From Scortum barcoo (Eukaryota > Chordata > Actinopteri > Centrarchiformes > Terapontidae): a stretch of DNA of 64,000 bases. Within the stretch, counting starts at the first letter, position 1, and every line of letters begins with the position of its first letter. The notes under the pieces are model-generated. The model had not been told where the DNA came from, searched no databases, and saw only the letters and a program-made list of their open reading frames with translations. Below are positions 24,592-37,491 of the stretch, one piece after another. Made by a program: the position numbers and the translations under genes. Location of the stretch: the NCBI GenBank assembly GCA_023238725.1, contig CM041540.1:5462708-5526707 (forward strand), given 5' to 3'.

Positions 24592-26634
24592 ATGGACGTC
24601 TTCTCACCATCCCAGGTCTACTACGACAGAGCGTGTGCTTCATCTCCAGACAGCCTGGAGTTTGGCCCCGGTGTGGAGCTCGCTGGCTCTGACGAGGACG
24701 AGCATGTCAGGGTCCCCGGAACCCCTCACCAGCCGGGACACTGCCTTCAGTGGGCCTGCAAGGCCTGCAAGCGCAAGTCCAACTTTGTGGACCGCAGACG
24801 GGCCGCCACCATGCGTGAGCGCCGGCGGCTGAAGAAGGTGAACCACGCTTTCGAGGCTCTGCGGCGCTGCACCTCGGCCAACCCCAGCCAGCGTCTGCCC
24901 AAGGTGGAGATCCTGCGCAACGCCATCCAGTACATTGAGAGCCTTCAGGACCTGCTACGAGAGCAGGTGGAAAACTACTACGGCCTACCTGGAGAGAGCA
25001 GCTCCGAGCCCGGGAGCCCGCTGTCCAGCTGCTCTGACGGCATGGTAAGACCTCTGATCCACACACTCAGCCTGGTGCAAACATCTGGGTGCACAGAGTC
25101 TTGCAGGACCTTGCTATGGCTCTAAAGCCTGTATAAAGTCAGGCAAAGACATAAGTTCATCTGCATGCAAGACGAGACTCCAGCTTCACCTGAAAAGGCC
25201 TTTAATGTTGACCAAACTATCTCCAGAGTCTTATATTTAAGTTGCTACACCATTAAGTTACACCATTTCCCATTACTCTGTAGAATATTTCATTTCAAAA
25301 TATAGCCTGGATTTCCAGTTGAGAATCCTATTAATCAAATAAGCTTGTCTTTCCCAGAGACCTCAATTATCACGCTTGCCCGTGCATGTCATACTCTCCC
25401 ATGATTCTGTAATACAAACATCCATTCAGTAGTCTTACATGTATCTCTGTCCTCTGCGTGGGATGCTTGTTATTGCAAGTCGGGTTGAATTAGTTGCTCT
25501 CGACAACAGTCTGAAGGTGACAGTGTGTCTAATACAAAAGAACTTATAATGCTGGATGGAGTAATGGCTTTCCCACCACCGGACACTTTATAGCCCTAAT
25601 AAACCAAGCTAAATCCACCTTACTGAAGTCTGGCAGGGAAAACGCTGCGCTTTTCTGCATTCCATCCTGACTGCATGTTCTGCACCGCTGCCAGGATTTT
25701 CTGCAGATTTACTCTGAGAAAGTGTCATCTTGCACAAACTGGTGTTGCTTCCACTGATACAATCGATTCGCCACGCTCAGAGCCGGCCAGGAGAAGGGGA
25801 GCGCACACTGCCACTTTGGCTTTAAGGTGGATGTGAAATAAAGAAGCCCATAACTTTTGGAATTCAGGATTTATTAGCCTGTCCAGAATATCATGAAGGG
25901 ATGAAGGGCACTGGTTGTTTTTTGCCCTTTTTTCCACACATATATCTATACAAACACAGCACATCATTTCAGCCCGCAAGAACTCAAGGGTAAATTTGAT
26001 TTCTCATTTCCTTGCAGGCTGACAGCAACAGTCCGGTGTGGCAACAGCTGAATGCAAACTACAGCAGCAGTTATTCATATGTGAAGAATGGTAAGACCTT
26101 TTGACAGCAACAGCAGCCTGATATGAATATGACATGCATTCAGAATAGTGCTATTTAAAAACCAGAATAGTGCTTTAAAAATGTAATAACCGCCTGGTAG
26201 CCTGTTTTAAATTTATGTTTGATTTTGCCTCTGGGAGTCCTTTAATACCATGATCCATAAAAGTTCAATAAAGCATATAACCATATAAATGCATATAATA
26301 TAAATGTAAATAAATAAATTAATGTATCCATAGTGGTTTTGCATTTTATACATAGTCACACATGGCATTTTATTAACTGAAATAATCCCTGTATTGAAAT
26401 CTTGATTGATCCCGGCTCTTTGTCCTCCCCGTAGCAGAGAGTTTAGGCGATAAGGCAGCCGGAGCCTCCAGTCTGGAGTGTCTCTCCAGTATCGTGGACC
26501 GCCTGTCCTCGGTGGAGTCCAGCTGCGGACCAGCATCTCTGAGAGACATGGCCACCTTCTCCCCCGGCAGCTCCGACTCGCAGCCCTGCACGCCGGAGAG
26601 CCCCGGATCCAGGCCCGTCTACCACGTCCTGTGA
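24592..26634 (+). CDS. myf5: Myogenic factor 5, bHLH transcription factor
   Basis: The earliest myogenic determination factor; it binds E-boxes with E-proteins in muscle precursors. The coding sequence joins 24592-25044, 26018-26090 and 26435-26634 (241 residues, normal length). Donors are GTAAGA at 25045 and GTAAGA at 26091; the exon 2 acceptor is GCAG at 26014-26017. Intron phases (0, then 1) equal those of myf6. The N-terminus starts MDVFSPSQVYYDRACASSPD. The His/Cys-rich HCLQWACKACKRK stretch is residues 50-62, the basic region about 68-83 with the Ala-Thr motif, and helix-loop-helix about 84-124. A Ser/Pro-rich stretch follows at 134-150, and the C-terminal helix motif SSLECLSSIVDRLSS sits in exon 3. 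The exon 3 acceptor is a tandem GTAGCAG, so a form one Ala shorter is possible. The PVYHVL ending before TGA is intact. Identification as myf5 is firm from the N-terminus and position. Confidence 0.97.
26431..26437 (+). promoter_or_regulatory. Tandem (NAGNAG) splice acceptor, myf5 exon 3
   Basis: GTAGCAG offers acceptors three bases apart. The upstream AG gives an extra Ala before ESLGDK, the downstream AG omits it; both keep the frame. Confidence 0.6.
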
Positions 26635-26946
26635 GGGACACTTCGCTTTGACGTGGATATATTGCCACAGGCAGGAGCCCTGCTTTTACCAAACACCAGC
26701 TGCATTCGCAACAAGAAGAGATAAGAACTAGCTCTGAAGGAGACTCAGCTGTATGTGAGGACCTGTGGCACGCAGCTTTTATATTGTACATGAGATTGTA
26801 AATATGTAATGTAAATGCCCATTTATTCTATACATGCTATTGTACCCAATGAGACATATTTAATTATGGCAGTTAATGTTGTATTATTCCAACATGAAGT
26901 GGTATTTAAGCTGTTTTAATTTCTTACTTTCCATGTTGTCATGAAC

Positions 26947-26952
26947 ATTAAA
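26947..26952 (+). terminator. myf5 polyadenylation signal (ATTAAA variant)
   Basis: ATTAAA lies 313 bases after the stop codon and is followed by T/G-rich sequence. No AATAAA was seen between the stop and this point. Confidence 0.55.
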
Positions 26953-28329
26953 TCTTTTGCTGTTTTGTATAAAAGTTGGAGCCTTTTGTATTTGTTTCTT
27001 GGGACTTTGTGATGTTGTGTTCAGATATCTCACTAATCACCACGTTTGAGGCAAAACTTGCTAATCCAGAGAAAGAAAAATGGACTAAAATGGCCAGTAA
27101 GGGTTTTGTTGTTCACTCTTATAAATGTGAAGACGGCATAAATATGAATATCAATGACAAAAAAACATCAGAATGACAACAAAAGCCGATGACTAGCTCA
27201 CCACAGGCTCCATTCAGCAAAACAAGGTTCACACATGATCTAAAGCAGCTGTCATCATTAAAACACTAATGACTCATTTTTAATGGGTTTGCAGCATCTT
27301 AAGGATGACACTTCCAAAATGCATCATCTTCTTTTAGCACCACAGCTAAATTAGTCATTTCTGATTCTCGTGCATTTGCATGATAATGAGTCCAAAAAAA
27401 TTGGTGTTTTTTATCGCAGTAAAAGGGCAAGTTATTTATTACGTGACAGGACCGCGCACGGCTTGTCCAGGGCAGTCTAGACGAGACTGTCTTCAGCTAA
27501 CAAGGTGTGGAGATCAATTTCGAAACTGATAGAGGTCAGCTGATACCATTAATCATTCAACACTGCTGTAATCACTCATGCAGGCTACAGCATATAAGTC
27601 CTTACAGCAGTGTAAAAGGGGTCATTTCATCCCTCTGAAATACATTTTAATGCCCCATAGTGAGGATTTCAGCAAGAAACAGACACAAAGATGATGGGAA
27701 TAAATAAAAGCACATATACAAAATATTGTAGAGTTTAAAAATTAAAAGCACATTTTGTCCCTCTTTGATCACGTTTTATTAGCTTTGTACTTTTGATGTG
27801 CCCAACAGTGTTTTTAGGGGCCTCTACCTGTTTGTTCTTTCCTTTCCAAATGTGAGTCATCATTAACACCCTTGATTACACCATCAACAGCAGAGTTGAG
27901 AACAAATGGCCTTTAATTGTACTTACTGTGGAGCTGAGGGGGAGGTGGAGGAGAGGGGGGCTAAACATGCGTCATACTGCATTATGTCTTTGATGCTCAA
28001 AGAAAGCTGTATATATTTTAGCCTAATAAGAGGCGATGCATTCTTTTTCACACAATACTTGAACTGAAACTATACTTCCTTTGTGGTTATTGTTCTTCAA
28101 ATTGCATTATTTACATCCCTGAGTCTTGCTTCTTTTCCTATTATGCCATTTTCTATTTGCTATAGTGTGCTTGGTCTTCGTTAGATTACAAATAAAGAAA
28201 AATATCTACTATCTACTTTTGTGAATTCATATAATATTAGCTAAGTATATCATCATTTTGGTTCAATCTTATTACCTTACCCTATTGTTTTTGAATATTA
28301 AGCCATTTTACTGGTCAGATCAGGTTGTA

Positions 28330-28690
28330 GTTTCCACAGTGTAGGAACAAGTTGTCTCTGGTAAATGTACTTAAAGTATCTGGAGTAAAAATACTCATTT
28401 ATGCAGGTAGAATGACTCCTGTCAGTGTTGTTTTACTGTAATACTGGACTATTGTTTATGCTTCCGATTGGAGTATAACCTATAAAAAACATCATTACAT
28501 CAGTTTAGTATGTGCAAGGTAAAAAAGCTACAGTACCTATAGATGTGATGAATGTAGTGGGGTAAAAGGTACAATGTCTGCACCTGAAATGTAGTGGAGT
28601 AGAAGTAAAAAAAAGTGCTTAAAAAATATGTATGTTTTATTTGCAAAATGTGCTTAAAGTATCAAAAGAAAAATGGAAAGTAGCAGAAAA
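28330..28690 (-). repeat. Interspersed repeat, family C copy, opposite orientation
   Basis: Blocks such as 'gtacttaaagtatctggagtaaaaatactcatttatgcagg' are reverse-complement relatives of 'tgcataagtaaaaagtac...ttttacttttgatac' at 21455-21490. 'aatgtagtggagtagaagta' is a signature of the same fish repeat. A detached end piece, 'gtaagtagttactttccaccactgct', lies at about 29130-29158. Confidence 0.55.
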
Positions 28691-31600
28691 ATACCCCTGT
28701 ATTACATACATACACATACACATATATATAGTTTTCTTTATCATCAATTTATCAATTTATCACGTGTAAGTAGCATTTTATTATTGAAGGTGGTGAAGAT
28801 TTTTTTAATGGCCAGACGCCAGAGTACATCAATAAAATCCAGGTGAAGGTCAAAAGGTGATCAAGTGTTTGCTGTACTGGCAGTAAAGTCGCGTTGTAAT
28901 AGTTTTCCAGTAGATCTCTGCTTTTAAAGACTTTTTTACAAACTTGCCTTTTCACCTGACAACTGTTCTCATTTGCATTTATATTTATTTCTAAATTTCT
29001 TTCATATACTCTTTTGACTGTGTGCTTGTATTTTGCTGTTCTTGAGGTTTTCCTTTTTATATTTGTGATTGCCTTTTAATGCTGTCTATGGAAAATGCAT
29101 ATTTAAAAGTAGCTCAAAATTGCCCTGTCAACGTAAGTAGTTACTTTCCACCACTGCTGATGAGCTCAAAATGTTAATGAGGTTTCACATGGAGACAAGT
29201 TACCAGGTGAGACATTAACCTGCAAATCTAGCACTGATTGAATTCCATCCACAAACAAAATACTCTATAGGTTGAATTTGTCCACATACACCTCCATCTG
29301 TCCAACAGCACTTTGTTATTCCACCACTGGAGAGAGGCTCAGAGTACAGCACTGCCTGTAGGCGCATACCGGCAGGCCCACAGCGGTTCTGCCTCTCTGC
29401 TGCGGCACTGTGAAAAACATTGCGGACATACCAGCAGTGGCTTGTATTTCACTAACCTCCACGGCTGCGTACGACACTCACAAATGTCACTGATGTCATT
29501 TTCCATGGCTCTGGTCGTGATTCATGAACCGCTCACTCGCCGAGTGTCAACATGAGAGAGCACACATCAAGGTTGCCGTAAAATCAGGGAAAGATATGAA
29601 ACGTTTGATCTGATTTTGATTAACTATTTATATGAATCTTGACAGAGAGGGGACATGATTAATAAATGGACTCTTGGAGAAGCATAACTCAAAGAGAGGC
29701 GAAGCCATTACTGTAGTACTCAGTAGGACCACAAGAGAGGGGTGTTTCTTATATTTCCTACATTAGCACTTGTCATCTTAAGCCCCTGTGTTTGGATTTT
29801 AATGATCAATACAAATGGGCAGGTTTTAAACCCTGGGGGAACTATTTATGGTCTCTAAGTAGAAATCTCAACATTGTGTCTCTAGAAGGTAATTCAAACA
29901 CTTTCTAATATTCGAGAGGAGTGCTGATCTTGTAATCAATGTGTAGCTGGGGCCTTTGGAGGATTGAATCTGCCCTCTGGCAAAATCAGTGATGTTGTTC
30001 AGCAGTCTGAGCGAGGAACGGCAAAGACAGAAAGGGAGATGATAACGTAGCTGCACTCCTGATGTATTAGTAGTGCTAAAACATACGTTACGTTGCAAGC
30101 ACTTTGGATTTGTCCGGCTGATGATTTTGAAGGTATTGCAGCATTTAATCACCGTAAACAGCTCATTTAGCTGTATGCACGTATACAGCAGGTTTTGTGT
30201 GCAGGAGGGTGTCACGGGTGTCTCGGTCAGTGGCACTTGATGTTGCTAAATGGAGAGTTCGACTGAAGTGGGGCCCTATCGCTCCCAATTCTGAGACAAA
30301 ATGTGGGTTTACAACTAAATCTTCCAATTGTGTTTCAGTTCCAGAAAACATTTAGATTTATTTTAACACAATAAAAGCTTACATTTTTATTAACTATGAC
30401 TTTAGATTAATAACCATACTACTCATTTTTTAACAGTCACAAAAAAAAGATGCAAGGGGTTAATTATGACCTTTTTTTTTAAATTAAATGCAGGATTTGT
30501 CTCATTTGTTAGGACAATATTGATAATACAGTGCTGGATAACCCTCCTCCTTGTGTGTTTTTTATATTCAAACCTAATGTTGAGCTTACAAGAGGCACAT
30601 GTTTCGCTCATCACGCGTAGAGATGTGGTCATCCTGGTCTGTTTTTTATGCCCCACAGAACTCGGTGTAAATAAACAGACCGGTCATTCACACTAAAGGC
30701 CTTGTTTACCCAGCCGAGCGTCGAACGCGAGCCACAAACACCGTCATTTATATCAGCATCCTCATGAATCACCCGCATACACAAACACCCACACGCGGTG
30801 ATATGTTCAAGAAAGTTCCAGCTCCACGTCGGAGACATAACAGCACAGTTACAAGCGATATCACTGTTAGAGGCGTAATATTGAGGAGCACAGCTCTCTC
30901 AGTGCTATTTCAGGGTGCGGAGGTGTGGACAGAGTATTATAAAAGAGATCAAGAAGGAGATGAAAACCGTTTTCACACCATTAACATTATGGAAAGTGCT
31001 ACTTGGAGAAGGTCCCTTACATGCGAGAATATGCATATTGTTCAGGACTGAGCCTTTCGTTATCATTAAAGACTTCATTTTCATCGTGGTTACTCTGTGA
31101 TCCTGAGAAGGTGTTAAGATTCAGGCTCTCTTTGCTCCTGATTAACAGCCACGGACACGGGTGAGGGATTTGTCACCCGCATTAATGTCACCTGCACTCT
31201 TGAGTATTGTCACCTCAGGCTGCCGTCATCTGGCGCAGAAGTGGTTATTTGGCGGAGGACAGCTCTAACAGGGGCTTTATTGCACAAAACACCGTGTACA
31301 ACACGTTGCCGGTGAAGAAACAGCACTCCTCTGTGCTTCTACTGTCACCGTTTGAGTTTAATACCTTCCATTTACAAGAGTCTCTTTATTAGTTTCAGTG
31401 TCTGCTCTTTGTATTGAGCTAACAAAAGGCCATTGACTTTCTGTTCCAGGAATAAAAACCCAGACGAGTCTTCGGAGGGACTTTCAGTACAGAAGATGTA
31501 ATCACTCCACCTCCAGCAGCTGCACTTAGACCAATGAGAGGCAATCAGAGGCAAATCACAGTTTTTACTGTAGTTAGTAACTTCCTTTATGCTAAGTGCG

Positions 31601-31913
31601 ACTATAGTTTTCAGACCCTGAGTAGAGTGCGTTGTGCAACCCAAAATCCCCCAAAATCCCCCAAAATCTGCTGGACTCTGAGTTCTGACTAAAACTTTCC
31701 TAAATAAATTTCCTTAGTAAATCATCATCGCTTTGGGGGAACGCTTGCCAGGATTTCAAAAATCCTCATATCCTGATACAATCCTGGCTACGACCCCAAA
31801 AACATCTACATTTTGGATCTACTTCTTTGCAATTAATTATTCAGTAGGTAACAAATCAATACCTCTCTAGGTGTCAAACCGATAACATAAATGCTCCTGT
31901 TCAGTTTTCCTTA

Positions 31914-32034
<121 letters not shown>

Positions 32035-34956
32035 TCTCAGAGGATAATTAATAAGAAAAACATATAACGATAGAGACATAGTGTGGGACACAAAGGAAGG
32101 GTCAACAAAGAGTTCACTGTACACAAGCACATAGATTTATTTATACAAATATAGTATGTATAACAATTGCATATCAACAGTTTCTCGTCTTTTTTTATCT
32201 TTACGTTAAGTACAGGACCATCAGCTTCAAAAATGTCAATTAAGAAAGAGTACCTGTGATTTACAAAAAGGGATCTGTTGTATTGAGATATGAGGGGTAA
32301 AAACCTGAGCATGGAGGCGACCTAATACAAGAGCTCTGTTTGCATTAAGTGACCTACCGTGCTCACAGGTTATTCAGGAAATGGCAATATTTGGCAGCGC
32401 TATACTGCATGTTATGCAAGTGGAAGAATTTTGTTTAGCTGGACTTTGTGCAATTAGATTTAATGTAGTGTCAGAGGTGAAAATTAAATTCAATCCATCA
32501 ATCCATGACGCAGCTCTAAAGTAAGAATCAGCAACATTTTCAAGGAAATGCGACTTCATAACTTCATGACAGCTTTTCATTCACTGTTCTTAACATGCAA
32601 GCGCCGGGGTGGTCCCTCCTAGGAAAAAGAAAAATCCTCTAGCGTGCAGGAAGCAGCACGTTCGTATTTGTTTTGGGATAAACAAAAGAAGAAAAAGCCT
32701 AAGCGGTACAGCCTGCATGGTTGAACAAACACAAGAAAAGAGCGCCACCTGCAGAAAATGAAAAAGACATGAAAACACAAAGGCGGTGTCAGAGACGTAA
32801 AGAAAACAAGGAGCGCTTTGCACCAAAACACGGAGACGATAAAAGTAAAGAAAACACAGATTACCACTTTAGCTCTGCTGCTGGGTTGGTGGGGAGAAGT
32901 TTTAAAAAACAGATTTCCCTTACAGGTACAGAGGAGGAAATGATTGTCAGAACCGAAACACGGGAGACAGATCTACATGACCTATGTGCCAGTATTCAGC
33001 GGTTATACAATGAATAGATTTTAAATAATGATAAGAAGAACACGTAATATTTAAAAGGAACAATAAAACTTTATGTTAAATCTCTGATCTTCATAAACTA
33101 TAAAATAGACATGTCTGAAAAATAAACATAATTCTAGCATATTTTGATTCAATTCTGTTCAAATGAAATCTGGAGACATTCTGTTTGTTTGTCGGGAAAC
33201 AGGACACAGTTAACATTTCTCGAGGGTTGATTTGAACCTTGTTAAAATCTCTTGGTAACGCATATATTCTGGATAAATCTCAGTTGGGAATAGCTTACAA
33301 AGTCTGTCATAATAATCGCAGTTATTGCACATTAATTGTTCATGCCACCTGTAAATCAGTAATCTCTTTGAAAATGGGGAGGAGAGGGAGGAGGAGAGAT
33401 TTGGAACAAAGAAGCTGCCTTACAGTACATAAGACCCAGTTTGCTTTACAGTGATTTACATTTGCACCGATGCCGCGAGCTCTCGATGTATGCGCGAGTC
33501 CGATCGCGAAATTTAATGGCGAGGATGTTAAAAACCGAAGAATGTGTGTTATTGCTAAACCTACGAGATACAAAATCTTTCCTGCTACAATATAGAAGGT
33601 AAAAAAGAGTTCACCTTTATTCCAAAACAGGACGAGTCTGACACGATGAGAAGAAAAAAAGAAATGGTCATTCGTACGGAGACACAAGCACCAGTTGAGG
33701 AATCAACAGAAACACCACGGTACAAATGATATCTATGGCCGAATGGCAAAGGTGCCACGGTGCAATGGACGCCGGTAAGCAATAAAAAAAAAAAAAAAAA
33801 TGGGCGACTGTAAACAAAACAACAAACACAAGAAGTTTGAGAGTCACGACCGGGGGAGGACAACTTATAAAAGGGAATACAAAGTTAAACTGGACGACGT
33901 TCAGTGCCAGCCTCCCTCACACTTGTTTTGCAAAGCACCAATTTCAGGACAAAACAGCTCTCTTTGTTTTTGCTCAGTAATCGGTGGTACACTGGAAGGG
34001 AGAGAGTAAGTAAAAGAGTCTTCTACTTGTCGGTTTTTCCTCCGCGGTGGCGAGATTCCTTTGGGATCCTCAACACAAACAGATGGTTCTCTGAGATCCA
34101 CCTCCCTTTGCCCTCCTTCACTTCTTCTTCTTTTGGAACAACCTGCAGCAGATCATAAAAAAAGTAGACTGAGAGCAATGCCTCAGAGCTCAGTGATATC
34201 AAGCTAATTCTGTGCCGCCTGATGGTTTTTACTGGATGATTAATAGCTTTTAATCGCTTCAAACACCTTGCAAATCAATTCTAGATCTATAGATCTATTA
34301 TAGATCTGTAGACTGTAGTAACTTGTGTGTCCTTACATGGTGTAATATTTGGTGTGCAGTTGTGCTAAATTATGAAAAAAAGCATTACAAATTCCTGTTA
34401 TATCCTTTGTCAATTTAAACTTTTAATTTGAAGGGTAAACTACTTCCTCTTACCACTTCAGGTGTTATATTTCACACTTTTCTTCCACTTCCTTAAGCGT
34501 TGGTTTTTATGGTATGTAATACATGCTGAGGTAGAATTCACTTTCTTACATAAAGAAATGTTCTGTGTTTCAACAGAGAGGATGACTGTTGATTTATTTT
34601 TTAACCTGTGTGTCGTTTTATTTTATAACGTCTGGTAACTTTACTTCCTGTTTTCACTCATGCCTTCTCTGGGAAGTTAACCATTTTCTAAACTTTTTCT
34701 TTGCTATTTAAGCCACATAAAATATGACTTTAAAGAACAGCAATGTGAATGTAGTGGTATTTTTATGCTGTGGCGCCCATTTTTTTAAAAATCAGTTTTC
34801 ATGCATAAATCTGCTAATTAGAAAAGAAGTTTTCAAAGGCCTGAGTGTGGCTCAGCTGCTGTGCTGCTTTTAATGCTGCCGTGCAGAGACAATGGCGGCC
34901 AGCGTGGTGCATTTAGTGACTCCGGTCATCGTGTTACACAGGCACAGAGAGCACAT

Positions 34957-34960
<4 letters not shown>

Positions 34961-34988
<28 letters not shown>
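34961..34988. repeat. (GA)14 microsatellite
   Basis: A perfect GA dinucleotide run of 28 bases. Confidence 0.95.
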
Positions 34989-34991
<3 letters not shown>

Positions 34992-35338
34992 TGTGAAAGC
35001 TTTGTTTTGCTGCAATTATAGGAAAGTTATGTTGATTTCATCGCTCGCACCTTTCAATAAATTGCTGAAAAACAAACCCTGGACGACCACAACACAACAC
35101 AACGCGGAGTTATACCCACCGCAGTAAACTTTTGAGAAGTTTATATTAACCGCAGCATTTTATAATGGAGGTGGGTCACCTTGTGTCCATTAATATCCAA
35201 ATCGTTCACTCACTTTTATAAAATTATACATTTCCTTTATGAGAAGGAGCAGCAGATCAAAGCCATCTCGCTCCAGCTAGTTGTGTAACGACTGCCTTTG
35301 TGCTGGCAGCGGGGGGAAGAAAGACACAGTGACACAGA

Positions 35339-35802
35339 TGGCGGTTTTCCACTAGCACCTACTTGGCTCAACTCAACTCGACTCGACTAGGTTTTTAGGC
35401 TTTTCCATTACGTGTTAGTACCTGGTACCAGGTACTTTTCTAGTACCTACTCAGGCCGGGGTTCCAAGCGAGCTGAGTCAAGCCGAAAATGTGACGTCAG
35501 CAGGCAGCAGGCCACTGATTGGCCAGGGAGTGACGTCACTAGATGAGTCAGGAGAGCGACTCGTTCATAAGAGTCAACCGCGCGCCATTTAGACGGCAGG
35601 TGCAGACATTTCTTTGTCTGGTGGCCTCCATAGTTGTTTCGTGTTTGTGTCGCATAACAAATGACGTCGCTGGAGTTTTGGCCGCGTTGCTTATGACGAC
35701 TTTTAATTCCACCCACGCTGAGGTGGTGCTCAATTGTAATAGAGTCTGAGTCGAGTCGAGCCGAGTTGAGTAGTGCTAGAACTGTGTAATGGAAAAGCGC
35801 CA
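35339..35802. mobile_element. MITE-like element with GAGTCGAGTCGAG terminal repeats
   Basis: Ends are inverted: TGGCGGTTTTCCA at 35339-35351 against TGGAAAAGCGCCA at 35790-35802. The subterminal parts also match in inversion (CTCAACTCAACTCGACTCGAC near 35368-35388, GTCGAGTCGAGCCGAGTTGAG near 35752-35771). A possible 3-bp target duplication, AGA, flanks it. Inside is a perfect 20-bp palindrome, AGTACCTGGTACCAGGTACT (35417-35436). Two TGACGTCA sites and two TGAGTCA sites lie at 35474-35550. There is no transposase. It resembles a widespread teleost MITE, but I cannot name the superfamily with certainty. Confidence 0.75.
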
Positions 35803-37212
35803 AGAGTGATGAGTACCAGGCAAACCAGCGGCTTATGTTGCATTCCCGCCTGCTTGTGCGTGTCACTTGGTCAGCAGTCTCTTGGCTGCCGGAGCAAATC
35901 TCTGCGGTCAGCACGCCGGCATTGATAAAACATGATCCCTGCTCAGCTGCCTGTCCCGTAACTCCACCACAACACACTGGTACAAGCTCCTAAATACCTT
36001 CCCAGGCTGCGCTGTGCCAAGTGCAAGACAAGAGATATGCTTGGGGGATTTAGCATCAAACGGGCAGTGCCACGGAGATCCTGGACACATGCCCGCCTCC
36101 AACATGCCAGGGAATAAACCGAGAAGTCAGGGCTGAATGAGCTGCGGCATGGTTTTGATTTCGCCTGTCTGATTAGTGTCTGAATAGTTTCTTCCTGCTT
36201 TTAACTTTTTGCTATTTTCACACAGCGAAAGTGCGAGTGTGGCATGGCTTTGTTCTAAATTTGGACTGTAAAAAGACTGTCTTAAGGAAAGGTATGTAGA
36301 AGCTCCATCCAGCTGTATGGCTCCTGAGTAATAACACCGCGGGCTGTATTATTCGCAAACCCGCAGAGCAACCTCTCAGATGTAATCGGTTTAAGCTTGA
36401 ATAATTTACAGCCCTTACAGAGAAGTGCTGGCGAAACACAGCAGAAGCGGTGATGTTTGCGCTGAGGATGCCGGCCGCTAAGTTTGCAAAATATACCGCT
36501 GAGGGTTTGGGCTTCGTGCTGGGATGTAAATGCCTGCTACCTGCACACGAGCCAATAAAAGCGGCTGCATGGCGAATAAAACTCAAACGCTGTCTTCCAC
36601 TTCACCTCTCTTCATCTATATTCCCCCTGGTGTGCGCTTGCGAAATGCGATACTTTTTTTTCTACATGTTTGGCAAAACACTGGAGAGATTCATAATAAA
36701 GGAAAAAAAGGGAAGATGAAAGAGCAGATGAAAATGAAATGAAAGTAACAGAATTGACTAAACAAGACCTGAAGTAAATATTAAATGTAAGCTTTCTGAA
36801 GATGCTCGTAATATTTCTGCCAGCAGGACTTTCTGACAGAAGGAACCTCGTCACCTTGAAATAAAAACACCCAGGAAGTCCAAGGCTGTGCACGTACTCA
36901 GGAGAAAAATGATAAATGGTGATAGAGGACGTGGATACCTGCATTCGCTCTCCCCTTTTGATTTGTTTTACTGCATGCAAGTTCCTAAAATAGCGTGCAC
37001 TTCGGATCCAAAAGATCCACTTGAATCTCAATAACGTGCGCTCATCTCGACTTGACCTTAGTCCAGTTGAGGCTCAACTGTCCGGACTGGGCCTTAAAGG
37101 CAAAATAAAGCAATAAGCCACAGGACCCAGTGATTTCAGAACAGCTAAGAGCCCCTTGTTAGATGCGCTATGGTGGATTATTATTGCCTTCCATTCTGAA
37201 CCTTTTGTGAAC
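35803..37212. other. Gene-free stretch before the lin7a 3' end
   Basis: No gene recognised; unique sequence of moderate GC with short homopolymers. It may hold lin7a 3' UTR sequence. Confidence 0.4.
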
Positions 37213-37218
37213 TTTAAT
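37213..37218 (-). terminator. Candidate lin7a polyadenylation signal
   Basis: TTTAAT on the + strand is ATTAAA on the lin7a strand, about 275 bases beyond the stop codon. It is a weak variant and would apply only if the 3' UTR is unspliced. Confidence 0.25.
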
Positions 37219-37278
37219 ATAAATTTGAAGTCACCATGAGTAATTCATCGTAATTGGAGTTGTGGGTATTGTGGATGT

Positions 37279-37310
37279 TAAAGGAATAGTTCCACGGTTT
37301 GGGAAACATT
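37279..37310 (+). repeat. Terminal fragment of family A element
   Basis: 'ttaaaggaatagttccacgg' followed by 'tttgggaaa' matches the terminal sequence of the element at 13087-13538. Only this end is clear. It would lie in the lin7a 3' UTR on the opposite strand. Confidence 0.5.
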
Positions 37311-37491
37311 CACCCGCTCTCAGATCATCCGTTCTCAGCATCAGCTTCCGATGCGTTACAGCCCCTTTAAACCTGGGGCTGGCTCTTCATTAATGACCCC
37401 GTCCTCTTCACTGGCGCCGTTTTTTACTGTCGTGCTCCTGGACGTCCGCCGCCCGCCGCCCCCACACCCTTAAAGCAATGAAGCGCCTCAC

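Noticed and set aside
25045..25125. Open frame continuing past exon 1 of myf5
   Set aside because: It follows a GTAAGA donor; exons 2 and 3 restore the usual Myf5 C-terminus.
26213..26791. 192-codon minus-strand frame opposite myf5 exon 3
   Set aside because: It is a shadow of the GC-rich exon plus AT-rich flanks, without any recognised domain.
35447..35977. 176-codon minus-strand frame
   Set aside because: It lies mostly in the MITE at 35339-35802 and has no protein-family features.
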